A stretch of 64,000 bases of DNA, from NCBI GenBank assembly GCA_019044685.2, contig JAGTXX020000009.1:1364001-1428000 (forward strand), in the 5' to 3' direction. Source of the DNA: Nannochloris sp. 'desiccata' (lineage: Eukaryota; Chlorophyta; Trebouxiophyceae; Chlorellales; Chlorellaceae). The number at the start of each line of letters is the position of its first letter. The stretch's first letter is position 1. This document shows, one piece after another, positions 10,479 to 20,601 of the stretch. The notes under the pieces were generated by a model. It ran no database searches, was not told where the DNA came from, and worked only from the letters and a program-made list of their open reading frames with translations. The position numbers and the translations under genes are program-made.

Positions 10479-12001
10479 ATGGCGCGCAGAGAACGACGGC
10501 AGAGATTAGCTCTTGATCTGAATACCAACTTGGATGAAGAGCCTTTCTCTGCTCAGGACCAAGGAAATATTCAAGAACAGGTACTTGAATAAGCTGCATT
10601 TTCATAATTAGTGCCCAGATGAGATCCAAACAGCCTAAGTTTACAGTCACATACTTTTAAATTTCTTCAATTTCACCGCCACCTAATCATGTATGTCGAC
10701 TGCAGTTTTCAAAACTTGTCGAAGATATTGAGCGAATAAAAGCAGGCGCTACCCCTTCGTTAGATCAAGTTGTACTAGATGAGGTTAACAACGCACCAGG
10801 CTGGGTGCGCGTCTCTAGACCAGGGTTTTCCTCCCCTCCCACCGCCCCAACACATTATTACTGGCACCCGGCTACTGGCCAACTTTCTTGGACCTCTCCA
10901 GAAGGCCAAGATGCTTTGAAATCTATGGAGATGACACGTACCATCATCGCAGACGCAGTAGAAAGACTCCAGAATGCAGCAGCGAATACGGAACTGCAGA
11001 CTGAAATCCCAATAGCTGCCCAGAAAGCCATTCAAGCTTCGGCTCTTTTAAATCTATTAGATAGCCTCTCTAAAGAGCAGCATAAAAGCAACCCATCGGA
11101 GCAAATGGGGATTCATGCGAGTAGAGTTTGGTGTACAGTGCACGCTTGTATAGCAGCAGCAGTTGCAGAAATCGGGGCACCAGCACCGGCTTCAGTGGCT
11201 CCATTGGAAACCCAAGGAGCGCTGCAGACACGAGTGGAAACAGAAGTGGCTGATGGTAGAAAGGCCATCAAAGAAGCTGCTGCTGCTGCTGCTGCTGCTG
11301 TAGTAGGAAAAAAAAACGACGATGATATGGACATAGAAGAAGAGATAGACGAGGGACATTTAGGACCAGATAACGGCCAGAAACGAGCAACAGGCCAGAC
11401 AGCATCTATTTCAAAAGTACCGCCATCGCTTGCGGGGGTTAAATTAACAAAAAAAACGAAAATTAAGCCTTTTTCTAGAGTATCAGGAAGTAGAGGAGCT
11501 TCAGCTATGATGACTAAATGGGCTTCTGTACAAAAAGAACTTAAAGAAGATATTCAGAGTGACCTCTGTGAAGATGACTTTGGCAATGATGTGGAGGCGC
11601 TCGCTGCGATCCGAGAAAAAAAAAGATTGAAACAAGCTGAAGCATGGAGAACTGAACAGATTCGTAGTGGCGCAGTTGACGGTAACCCTAACTTTGCTCC
11701 TGTTATGGGTGATTGGAGAAATAAAGTGAAGGACACTCGCGTTCATGAAGGAGAAATAGAAGAAGAGAATGAGGAGGAAGACGGCATTGACCGCAGGGGA
11801 AAAACAACAACAACTTTACAAAAGGAAGAGCAAATTCCCGCTCCTGCTCCTGCTCTTCTTGCCGCTGCTGCTACACTTGATGTAGATGCTTTATCTGTGG
11901 GTCTACCACCTGAATGGAGGGCAATCTATGACGCTAGCACTGGTGGAGTGTATTATGGGAACATAGAAACCCAGGCAACCCAGTGGGAGCGGCCTAGCTA
12001 G
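10479..12001 (+). CDS. FNBP4-like protein with two WW domains
   Basis: Exon 1 (10479-10580, MARRERRQRLALDLN) joins exon 2 (10706-12001) to give 465 residues. The first WW-like module is around residues 55-85 (PGWVRVSRPG, THYYWHPATGQLSWTSP). The second is at the C-terminus (LPPEWRAIYDASTGGVYYGN, TQATQWERPS). Between them lie a poly-Ala run, an acidic tract and a conserved block, MMTKWASVQKELKEDI then EAWRTEQIRSGAVDGNPNF and GDWRNKVK, which matches plant FNBP4-like proteins. WW domains bind proline-rich ligands; the family is linked to splicing and formin binding. A TGTAA motif follows at about 12119. No enzymatic role is indicated. Confidence 0.82.
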
Positions 12002-12128
12002 TCAGTAAATGGCTCAAGTGGTCTATATACTCTGTCTATACTGTAGTGTTTCTTCTAGTTGAATACATGTACATTTTACAATAAATATCCTATTATACGC
12101 TCTTTTAGACCCCCTGTTATGTAATAAA

Positions 12129-13628
12129 TTATGAGCTCGCTTGTCTCTCATCACTTGCTGCATCGTTGATATACTTTGAAACAATTTTTAAATCTTCTGG
12201 CCGCTCTAGGAGTCCTCGAGGCATGTGTCTGCAATCGACATTCAACGACTTTGCTGCTTCTGCAAGCAGCCGTAATCTCTCTTCTTCAATGATACCTCGT
12301 TTTTCGGCTTCTTTTTCTGTTAAGCGCAAGGCTGCTGCAGCTTCTTCTTCTATTATAGCCTCGGCAAGTTTTTTCTTGTAGGCAACACACCTCGCTGCTT
12401 CTTTCAGATGCTCTGCGACAGCAAGGCGTCGTGATACTGCATTCATTTTAGCAATTTTATCCTCCTCAGCCATTTTTTCGATTAACTTTTGGCGGTATTC
12501 TGCTTCCCGGGAAGAGTCAGTCGCTTCTCGTTGCTGTTTTAGTTTTGCTGCCAGGTCTCTCGCTTCCAATAGCTCTTTCTTCTGATTTGCGCGCCGACTA
12601 GCAGCTTCTGCAGCTTCTTCTCGGGCACGTTGTACATCCATTTCAGCGCGCAACATGTCGAGTAATGCTTCCTCTTCTTCAATTCGAAATCTCTCCTCTT
12701 CTGCTGCCAGTCGAGCTTTTTCAAAGTGTTCATCCACAGCTGCTTTGCGCTGAGCTCGCTGCCGGGAAATTTGGTCGTGCCTTTCTTTTCTAATGCGTAG
12801 ATACTCCTGTATTTTCCGTTCCTCTTCTGCTTCAGCAGCGCGTTGTCGCTCTCTGAGCTCCCTTTGCAAGGCCATAAATGTTTGGGCTTCAGCAGCAAGG
12901 TCTCTCTGACGCTGTGCCTGGGCTAAACGTTGGAATGCTGCTTGCTGTTTCTCTCTCTCGATCATCTGCTGAATTGTAGCTCTGTCTTTTAAAGCCTCCT
13001 CTTTAGCAGCTGCTCTAAGAGCATCTCGCTCTCGCAGTTGGGCTTGGAGAGCCAGCCGAGCTTCCAGCTCTTTGGCCTTTTGAGACCGTGCTTGCTTATC
13101 CTCTTGATGGGATGCCATTGCACGCTGCTGAGCTTCATTAAAGCTATATAATGCATCATTTTGTTCTTCCAATTCAGCGGCAAACAACGCTAATTTCAGT
13201 TGGCCGTGCTGTTCGTGAGCTACTTTTGCCGCCTCAATTTTGGCTTTGACTTTCACAAGCTCTGGGCTAGCATTAATAATAGCTTGTCGCTGCCTACGTT
13301 TTCTTACTTCCTGTTCTTCAACTAGTCTGTGTTCTTCATCAGCTGCCCTGTCCTCTTCAGCTTTGCGCTGAGCCTCGAGCTGAGCTGCTCGGCCAGCCTC
13401 GGCTGCTTCCTGCTGAGAGCGTTCATACTCAGCTGCAGCTTTTTCATTCGCCGCAGCCCGTTCAATTGCTCGTTGTACTGATTTACTGTTTGTTTCGTAG
13501 AATTTCGCTTCGGAATAGAAGTCTTTACTTGATTGAATATTGAAGTGGTGCTCACGTTCACGATGAACTTTACGTTCTTGATTTCTAGCCAAGTCCCCGC
13601 GACCCATACTTTCGTTTTTAAAACACAA
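12129..13628 (-). CDS. MNS1: MNS1-like flagellar coiled-coil protein (TPH domain)
   Basis: Single-exon, almost entirely Glu/Arg/Ala-rich coiled coil of about 490 residues. The likely start is the second Met (13607, MGRGDLARNQERKVHRE). The trichohyalin-plectin-homology pattern runs through the middle. The C-terminal signature EEERLRLLAEAAKSLNVDCRH then MPRGLLERPEDL matches the end of MNS1, where an 'L-E--K-L-GYLPKGLF' motif is conserved. MNS1 (FAP127 in Chlamydomonas) is a microtubule inner protein of doublet microtubules in motile cilia. The presence of an intact copy suggests a flagellate stage. It is divergent from the Bet1 gene, with about 300 bases between starts. Confidence 0.8.
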   Translation of the reverse strand: MCFKNESMGRGDLARNQERKVHREREHHFNIQSSKDFYSEAKFYETNSKSVQRAIERAAANEKAAAEYERSQQEAAEAGRAAQLEAQRKAEEDRAADEEHRLVEEQEVRKRRQRQAIINASPELVKVKAKIEAAKVAHEQHGQLKLALFAAELEEQNDALYSFNEAQQRAMASHQEDKQARSQKAKELEARLALQAQLRERDALRAAAKEEALKDRATIQQMIEREKQQAAFQRLAQAQRQRDLAAEAQTFMALQRELRERQRAAEAEEERKIQEYLRIRKERHDQISRQRAQRKAAVDEHFEKARLAAEEERFRIEEEEALLDMLRAEMDVQRAREEAAEAASRRANQKKELLEARDLAAKLKQQREATDSSREAEYRQKLIEKMAEEDKIAKMNAVSRRLAVAEHLKEAARCVAYKKKLAEAIIEEEAAAALRLTEKEAEKRGIIEEERLRLLAEAAKSLNVDCRHMPRGLLERPEDLKIVSKYINDAASDERQASS

Positions 13629-13933
13629 ATAGATAGTTGAATACTCGTTATTAAGTCTGATTGGGGGTATTCAACTGGGTCGTTTCTATAGTGAGTAACT
13701 GGTCAGTCAACTCTGGCGCCTTCACGACCAAAGCCCAGCTTTAAGCTGGTGCCAAAAGTTGGTTATGAAGAAGTTTCCAGTTCACTGCATGCCCATAATA
13801 AAAATTACTACAAATACCTGAAACTATAACAACGTTGATACCGCGCCTGTTGCTCCAAGAATTTCAGTACACAAACAAATTGAGTTAAATTAATTCATTT
13901 GAACAGGTTAGCAAGTCAAACATCTACCTGGAA
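13629..13933. other. Divergent promoter between MNS1 and Bet1 genes
   Basis: About 305 bases between two opposite starts. No open frame and no obvious element beyond A/T-rich stretches near both genes. Confidence 0.5.
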
Positions 13934-14469
13934 ATGGCGCATTATCAAGGCGGTTCAGGCTTTGCAAGCAGGTATAGTATACATTGATTCACTAGCTGTC
14001 CCATCTTTACACACGATGTATCTCCAATCCTTTAATTCAACTATTCTTCTAATCCCGCCGCTCCCCTTTTAACTTCTTTGCTATCAGGCCTGGCCTCAGC
14101 GCTCGTCAGCCTCTCTTTGGCGCATCCAATCCCCCTCCTAATGATCAACTAGCTATCAACATGGAATCAGGCAACGCCTACGATCTAGACGACGATATAA
14201 TGGATCTTCGAAATTCTGTCGGCCGCTTAAAGCAAGTTTCATCTGCAATTCAAGAAGAAAATCAACTCACAAAACAAATCATGGACGGTCTAGAAAGCGC
14301 CATGGAAACAGCACGACTGACACTGAAACAGACTGTGAAGAGATTAGATAGAGTAGCCAGAAAAACAAAGAGTAATCATGTTTTATATGTCTTTTTATTC
14401 GGTATAGCTTTATTCTTTGTGGCCTACTTTTGGATTAGAGTGCACAGATTCCTCAAGTGGCTATTTTAG
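13934..14469 (+). CDS. Bet1-type Qc-SNARE
   Basis: Two exons (13934-13971 and 14088-14469) give 139 residues. The SNARE motif spans about residues 37-100: NAYDLDDDIMDLRNSVGRLK, then QEENQLTKQIMDGLESAMETA and LKQTVKRLDRVARK, with the central glutamine layer in the expected place. A single C-terminal anchor (VLYVFLFGIALFFVAYFW) makes it tail-anchored. Bet1/Sft1-like SNAREs act in ER-to-Golgi or intra-Golgi fusion. The intron is phase 2. The length is typical for the family. The chief uncertainty is Bet1 versus Sft1 identity. Confidence 0.88.
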
Positions 14470-14705
14470 AGGAGAGAAACAAGAAAGATTAGAAAAATAC
14501 TAGGGAATTACTTACTTTTGTTGTTTATTTACTCTGACAATTTTCACCTTTACTAAATAATGAATAAACCTTCTGACTTGGCTTGACTTGCGGCTCGTCA
14601 CTTGCCGGTAACTTGAAATTTAATTCACTTTCTACTTTTCTGCACTGTATTCTTGCTTTAAACAGAGGTCTTACTTTCTACATCATAAAGTAACTAACCA
14701 TCTTT

Positions 14706-17420
14706 CTAAAAACTCAATCTAAACCAAGGAAAATGCCGCCGAAATACAGACAGAGTATGTCTTGAATTGCCAGTACGATGTGTACCGCTTTTAGTTGAAT
14801 TTCTCCCGACGTACGATTTGTACCCCATCCAGAGCAGTACCCCTGCACATGCAGCCTGAGTCGCACGACGTAACCTCCTCAACCATATTAACGCAGAAGC
14901 ACGTTCAAGCAGTTGTTCTAAATACGCAGCAGCAACAAGGATAGTTTCATCTTCTTGTCCAATCACTTGGCCATTGTCACCGCCGACCCCATCACTATCG
15001 TTATAAGAATTTGAATCGTTGATAATACGGTTAAGACGGTATTGAGTGGCTGCTCTGCGTAATGCAGGTAGGACACCTGCAGATGCCATACGGAGGATCC
15101 TTTCTATAAATCCTCGGTTTTCATATAGAACATCATGTTCTCCATGAGAACCGTCACCATCATTATCACCGCCAATAGTACTACCAGAAGGTACTTGTTC
15201 TTCTTTCTGTCGTGCTAATATAGCTAAAACAAACACGCACGCCCATAAGACATCCTCATTTAATCCTTCGTATTTTTTCAACACCATTGCAATCAGCTCA
15301 ACCGCTCCAGCAGCGACAATTCGGTCCCCAATCCAGATGGCGTCAGCGCTGCCTCCTTGAGCCAGTGCTCCGACCGCTAGTAATGCCTTTGCCACGACTT
15401 CTGCACAATCCATATGCCGTTTCATAGCAGACAAAATTGTTGTAATCCCTAATTTTGTTATTTCTTTTTGGAAATAGGATCCCTCGAGAGCGAGTGCGAC
15501 CAAACAAAGGAGACAAGACAGCTGCACCATGGACTGATTTTTATATATTTCCATAGCCTGTATCAACATCTCCAGTCCTCCACACGTGCCTAATTGCCAT
15601 CTATTCGCCGAAGAACCAGGACTATCACCTCGTAACAACGCCATAAGCGCCAAACACCCGCTACACAGCGCGACCTCACTTTCTATCCATGCGTTAATAC
15701 ATTTCACTACAGTTTCAACACCGCCGTGGGTACTAACAATGCTTCGGGATTCTTTGTCGCTCCAGCATAGCCTGGCAAGGAGCTCTAAAGCTTCAACTGC
15801 AGCAGCCACCCCGATATTGAAATCAAGTGATGGTGAACCACTGGTGGTGGTAGCAAGGGCGGTAGAGTGGGAAATACTGGCGAGAATAGAGACCAGTTTA
15901 TCATCTTTGAGGGAGCTCAGGGAAAGAGGGAGACGGGAATCGTCGAGGGGGGCTGCTGGATGCATTATACAAGCCGCCGCTGCTGCCGCCGCCGCCGCCG
16001 CTGCTTCAATTGATGCTGCTTCGTTTTCTACAGTACCTTCTTCTACTACTCTGTCGTTTTCTAATGCATCCTTCTTTTCTGCCTCTAACTGCAATAGTTT
16101 GAGTTCTTCAACCAACTCTCTCACAGCAGCATTCACCACCACCCGCTGTGGCAATGAACACCTCAAAGGACACGCCAATGCTTGACCATGCTCTAAACAC
16201 GACCCAAAATGCTGTGATAAGCATGTAGCACAGTACGAATGTCCACATGGTTCCAATGCGACTGCATTATTCAATGTGTCTAGACAGATTTGACAGTGTA
16301 AGGTGGATGGTTCCGCCAGTGCTGCTTGGGGGGTCGTATACAAAGACGTAGCACTCCTTTTCAACGCTGTCGTATGAGAAAGAACACGTGTTAGAGATAC
16401 AGAAGGGGAGTAGGGGACAGGGGAGGAAGGGAAAGAGGAGGAAGCGGAACTAGAACGCAGTGGCGGCGGAAAACTTTTTGGGCTCGGACTACTAAGACTT
16501 GCTGGGGAAGTTGGCGAGCTGCATATTCCTTCCTTTCCTGGGATGATCACCCCAGTTCTCTCTCTTTCACCACTGAAACTACAGCCTTTCCACCCTATCC
16601 ATTGAGCTGGGGGCGGTCCTTCTAATAATGCTGCAAGCGGGTGGCCCAGATGGAAAATAAACGCCTGCTCAGATAAAGGAGCTACTGATAGCACAAGAGA
16701 AATCCTATCTCCATCTATAAGAGCTGCTTCTTCCCCTCGTGAGATCTTTCTCCCATTGAGAAAAGTCCCATTACGACTGATGTCACGCAAAGTAGGCAAA
16801 GAAGAAGAAGAAAGAGAAAAAGATTTGTTGCTGTCGTCTGCTGCCGCTGTGGTTGTTATTGTTGTTGTATATAATAAGCAATGAACTCTAGATATTCGAC
16901 CATCAGGAATCTCTACAAATAATCCAGGAACCTGTGCTAATTCACCCTCTCCAGTACCAAAAATAGCTTCATCAGTGCTTCCTGGAGCAGTGGCAGGAAA
17001 TATAGAACCCATCATGGAGTTGATGAAAGGGAGGAGTGGCCCGCTACCGTCATCACTCCTTCCTGCGTTTTGAAGCGGTTCTGGAACCTGTCGCCGCATT
17101 GCGAGATCAAACGCGTCTGCAACTCGACCGATACCTATGACACTTCCACGCAACATGACGTGGGGGAGAGCGTATTTAGAGCATTCAGGGGCAGGTTGTA
17201 ACCACCCCCAACAGCTGTCGTCACAAGAATTAATGCCATGTGTAGTTGCTGCAGCGTCTGAGACGTGGGTACGTACTGTCAAAGGGCGCGATGATGATGT
17301 CATTGGTTCTGCCATCTGGGAATTTAAGGGTGTAGGCGCCCCGACTGACTGGGAAAGCGCCTGATCACCAATGTTTGACATGGAGATGGGATTTTGAAGG
17401 TCAATTGCGTCCCCTTCCAT
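14706..17420 (-). CDS. FHA-RING protein with armadillo-like repeats and C-terminal hydrophobic segment
   Basis: Single-exon 904-residue protein, probably an E3 ubiquitin ligase. An FHA domain lies at about 90-255 (VIGIGRVADAF, GRISRVHCLLY, LRDISRNGTFLNGRKI) and should bind phosphothreonine peptides. A RING finger follows at about 374-425 (CQICLDTLNNAVALEPCGHS, YCATCL, CPLRC). After a poly-Ala tract near 485 there are leucine-rich alpha-helical repeats from about 535 to 770 resembling armadillo repeats (SIVSTHGGVETVVKCINAW, EITKLGITTILSAMKRHM). A hydrophobic stretch near 865-882 could be a membrane anchor. FHA plus RING occurs in CHFR and RNF8; the added repeats are unusual. It is divergent from CDC5. 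Confidence 0.8.
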   Translation of the reverse strand: MEGDAIDLQNPISMSNIGDQALSQSVGAPTPLNSQMAEPMTSSSRPLTVRTHVSDAAATTHGINSCDDSCWGWLQPAPECSKYALPHVMLRGSVIGIGRVADAFDLAMRRQVPEPLQNAGRSDDGSGPLLPFINSMMGSIFPATAPGSTDEAIFGTGEGELAQVPGLFVEIPDGRISRVHCLLYTTTITTTAAADDSNKSFSLSSSSLPTLRDISRNGTFLNGRKISRGEEAALIDGDRISLVLSVAPLSEQAFIFHLGHPLAALLEGPPPAQWIGWKGCSFSGERERTGVIIPGKEGICSSPTSPASLSSPSPKSFPPPLRSSSASSSFPSSPVPYSPSVSLTRVLSHTTALKRSATSLYTTPQAALAEPSTLHCQICLDTLNNAVALEPCGHSYCATCLSQHFGSCLEHGQALACPLRCSLPQRVVVNAAVRELVEELKLLQLEAEKKDALENDRVVEEGTVENEAASIEAAAAAAAAAAACIMHPAAPLDDSRLPLSLSSLKDDKLVSILASISHSTALATTTSGSPSLDFNIGVAAAVEALELLARLCWSDKESRSIVSTHGGVETVVKCINAWIESEVALCSGCLALMALLRGDSPGSSANRWQLGTCGGLEMLIQAMEIYKNQSMVQLSCLLCLVALALEGSYFQKEITKLGITTILSAMKRHMDCAEVVAKALLAVGALAQGGSADAIWIGDRIVAAGAVELIAMVLKKYEGLNEDVLWACVFVLAILARQKEEQVPSGSTIGGDNDGDGSHGEHDVLYENRGFIERILRMASAGVLPALRRAATQYRLNRIINDSNSYNDSDGVGGDNGQVIGQEDETILVAAAYLEQLLERASALIWLRRLRRATQAACAGVLLWMGYKSYVGRNSTKSGTHRTGNSRHTLSVFRRHFPWFRLSF

Positions 17421-17771
17421 TGTATTTGGAGGAAGCGCCGGCTTCCTATAATACGTCTTGTTATAAAGAGTCTACAGTTTCAAAGAATGAAGAAATTAAC
17501 TGAGTTTAAGAACACAGAATGCTTTCCTGTCGTTTCTGTCGGTGCTAGCCTAGTTTCTTCTGAGAAGAAACTTTGAAAATAAGAAGCTTGGTCTACACCA
17601 CTTTGGCTGATTTTCAAATTCTCACCCGACTCAAAGTATTCCATTCAGCACGCGTGGCATGGGCGCACAGCTCCTGAGCATTCAAGCCTGATTTTTAGGC
17701 ATTTTTATAAATAGATTGCCCTTTTACTTAAACAAAAGGCTTTGGAAATTATAATCAGCAGTCTTTAAACA
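17421..17771. other. Divergent promoter between FHA-RING and CDC5 genes
   Basis: 350 bases between opposite starts, A/T-rich toward CDC5. No gene is apparent; short frames here lack any recognisable motif. Confidence 0.5.
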
Positions 17772-20359
17772 ATGAGAAGTAAGTATTCTAGCATTTTATC
17801 TTGCTTTCTCAGCTCGCTATATTTAATATTGCTTGAACATGCAATTAATTTCTTGCCTCTCTTTTTTATTTTGCAGTCTTAATCAAGGGCGGTGTTTGGA
17901 AGAACACCGAGGATGAGATCCTGAAAGCGGCGGTGATGAAATATGGCCTCAATCAGTGGTCACGAATTTCATCCCTCCTTGTGCGCAAGTCTGCAAAACA
18001 GTGCAAAGCTCGCTGGTACGAATGGTTAGACCCTGCTATTAAAAAGACGGAATGGACGAGAGAAGAAGATGAAAAACTCCTCCATCTAGCAAAGCTCATG
18101 CCCACACAATGGCGCACTATTGCTCCAATTGTCGGCCGCACCCCAACCCAGTGCCTTGAACGATATGAAAAACTTCTAGATATGGCAGCTGGCAAGGAAG
18201 GTGGCTATGACGCACGTGATGATCCTCGTAGATTGCGTCCAGGTGAAATAGACCCCCATCCTGAAGCGAAGCCAGCTCGCCCTGATCCAGTCGACATGGA
18301 TGAAGATGAAAAAGAAATGCTTAGTGAAGCAAGAGCACGTCTAGCTAATACCCGCGGAAAGAAGGCCAAACGGAAAGCACGTGAGAAACAGCTCGAAGAA
18401 GCGCGTAGATTAGCAGCTTTGCAGAAAAAACGCGAATTAAAGGCCGCGGGCATTGATGTTCGTGAAAAAATAAAAAAGCGGGGAGTTGATTATAGCAGAG
18501 AAGTCGCATTTGAACGTCGTCCTGCTGCTGGATTCTTTGATGTCGCCGAAGAGGATAAAATCACCCGTGAAATTCAGGAACATTTTAGGCCAGTAACAAA
18601 AGAAGAGCTTGAAGGCAAGAAACGGAAAGATATTGAAGCGGACTTGATGAAAAATGACATGCAGAAGGCTAAAATGAATGAAAGAAAAAACGTGCCTGCA
18701 GCAGTAGCACGGGCGATGGCGGCAAATGAAGCTCAAATGAGTGTACGTCGTGGAAAAATGATGTTGCCAGCACCACAAGTGAGCGACGCTGAATTGGAAA
18801 TGATCGCCCGTCAAGGCGCCGGCACCATGGATGTTGATGGTTTAGAAGGTGGAAGTGAAGCGACACGTGCTTTAATTGGTGATTATGCCACACCAGCACG
18901 GTTTGCGACTCCAATGCAGACACCAGCTAGGACACCAGCTGTCGCTGGGGGAGTTAATAAAATTATTCAAGATGCTCAAAATTTAGCAAGACTCCAAGCA
19001 GGACAAACACCGTTATTAGGCGGCGAGAACCCTGAACTGCACCCTTCAGACTTCTCTGGAGTTGTACCAAGAGTAGCAGCGAATGCAACTCCAAACCCAT
19101 TAGCAGCAGCAGCTGCTGCCGCAGCTGCAGCAGGCGGTGGAAGTGGACCGACTCCTGCTTATGGTGGTGGTAGTGGTAGTGGTCGTTCTATTGCTGGTAT
19201 TGCACCTACGCCTGGGCGCGGTGGACTTCCTCTTGCTCCCGGTGCTACCCCAACACCCATGAGAGACGCCCTAGGTCTTAATGATAAAGACGCCATGATA
19301 TACGAAGCAGCTACTCGACAAGAAGAGAAATTACGTGCTTCATTAGCCCGCAATGAACTCCGTTCAGGTCTAGGGCAATTACCTGCACCGAAAAATGAAT
19401 ATCAAATCGCTGTCCCTGACCTCCCTGAAGGGGTCAGTGTTGATGATGGTGATGAGTTGATGGGTGGTTTTATAGAAGATGCTGCTGAGCGTGATGCGAA
19501 GCTTAAAGCAGCACGTGCAGCTGTGGTTGAAGCGGATTTAAAAAGAAGATCGCAAGCATTACAGAGGAATTTGCCTCGTCCAGTTGCGTTGGATATGTTG
19601 CCGTCAATTAGAACAGATTCAGAATTAGTTGGGCTTGGGGTTGTTGAATTAGCAGAGGAGTTGGTGAATAGAGAAGTTTTAGCTCTATTACATCATGATG
19701 CTACGACATATCCATTAGGAGACGGTCAAAAAACTGCTATGGGAGGAGGAGGAGGCCAAGCAGCAGCAAATCGGTTGGAGAGATTCAGTGATAAAGAATT
19801 AAAAGCATCATCTGAGTTATTAAACCAAGAGATTGCTGCTATTCGTTCCTTTATGGGCCATGAATCGACGCCTACAGAAGAATATGCATCAACATGGGAG
19901 ACCCTGATAAGAGATATAGTGTTTGTGCCATCACAACAACGATACATGCGAGGTGCAGCGTTGCCAGTCTCAGATCGTGCTGCAGCTCTGCAAGCTGATT
20001 TTGAAGGCGTCCGTAAAGAAATGGAACGCGAAGCCAAACGTGCTGCGAAATTAGAGCAGAAAGTCGGGGTGGTCAGTGGTGGTTTAATGACCAGGCAACA
20101 GCGGTTGAGCGGTGAAGTCGAAGGGACAATGAAGGAGCTTGTTGCTGCAGAAATAGAGCTTAAATGCTTCCAAGCCTTGCATGAACAGGAGCAACGTGCT
20201 GCGCCGGACCGTATGGAAGCATTCCACGCCTTGGTTGCTGCTCAAGCGAAGAAAGAAAGCGAGTTGCAAGAGCGGTATCGAGATGCGGTGCTCGCGAAAG
20301 ACATGGCTGCTGGGGGCAACGGTCTTGGAGCAGGGCAGGCCCAAGCAGCAGTTTCTTGA
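17772..20359 (+). CDS. CDC5: CDC5/CEF1 Myb-like splicing factor
   Basis: Exon 1 is only seven bases (17772-17778, ATGAGAA); exon 2 runs 17877-20359. Joined, they encode MRILIKGGVWKNTEDEILKA, the universal CDC5 N-terminus, and 829 residues in all. Two Myb repeats occupy about 5-105 (NQWSRISSLLVRKSAKQCKA, TEWTREEDEKLLHLAKLMP, RTPTQCLERYEKLLD). These are followed by a charged helical region (EKQLEEARRLAALQKKREL), a Thr-Pro-rich segment (TPARFATPMQTPARTPA) and the C-terminal CDC5 homology region. CDC5 is a core component of the Prp19/NTC complex in catalytic spliceosomes and acts in the nucleus. TGTAA motif shortly after the stop. Confidence 0.95.
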
Positions 20360-20601
20360 TCATTAGATATATCTAATTTGTATACCTATCGTGTAATTTA
20401 TGAATTAGAACTCGATGAAAAACGATCTGGACTTTTCGCTAGATCGCTCAAATCAATCGGAGAACTTTCTAATCGAATGCCGCAATTGCATTGTGGGCTA
20501 GTAGGTGCTGTCTTTCAGTTGAGTTCCTCATAAGCTATTTTCTTCAAAACCTCTACTATACTTATTTTCTCTGCCCTTTAAAGGCCGCATAAACAGCAGC
20601 G

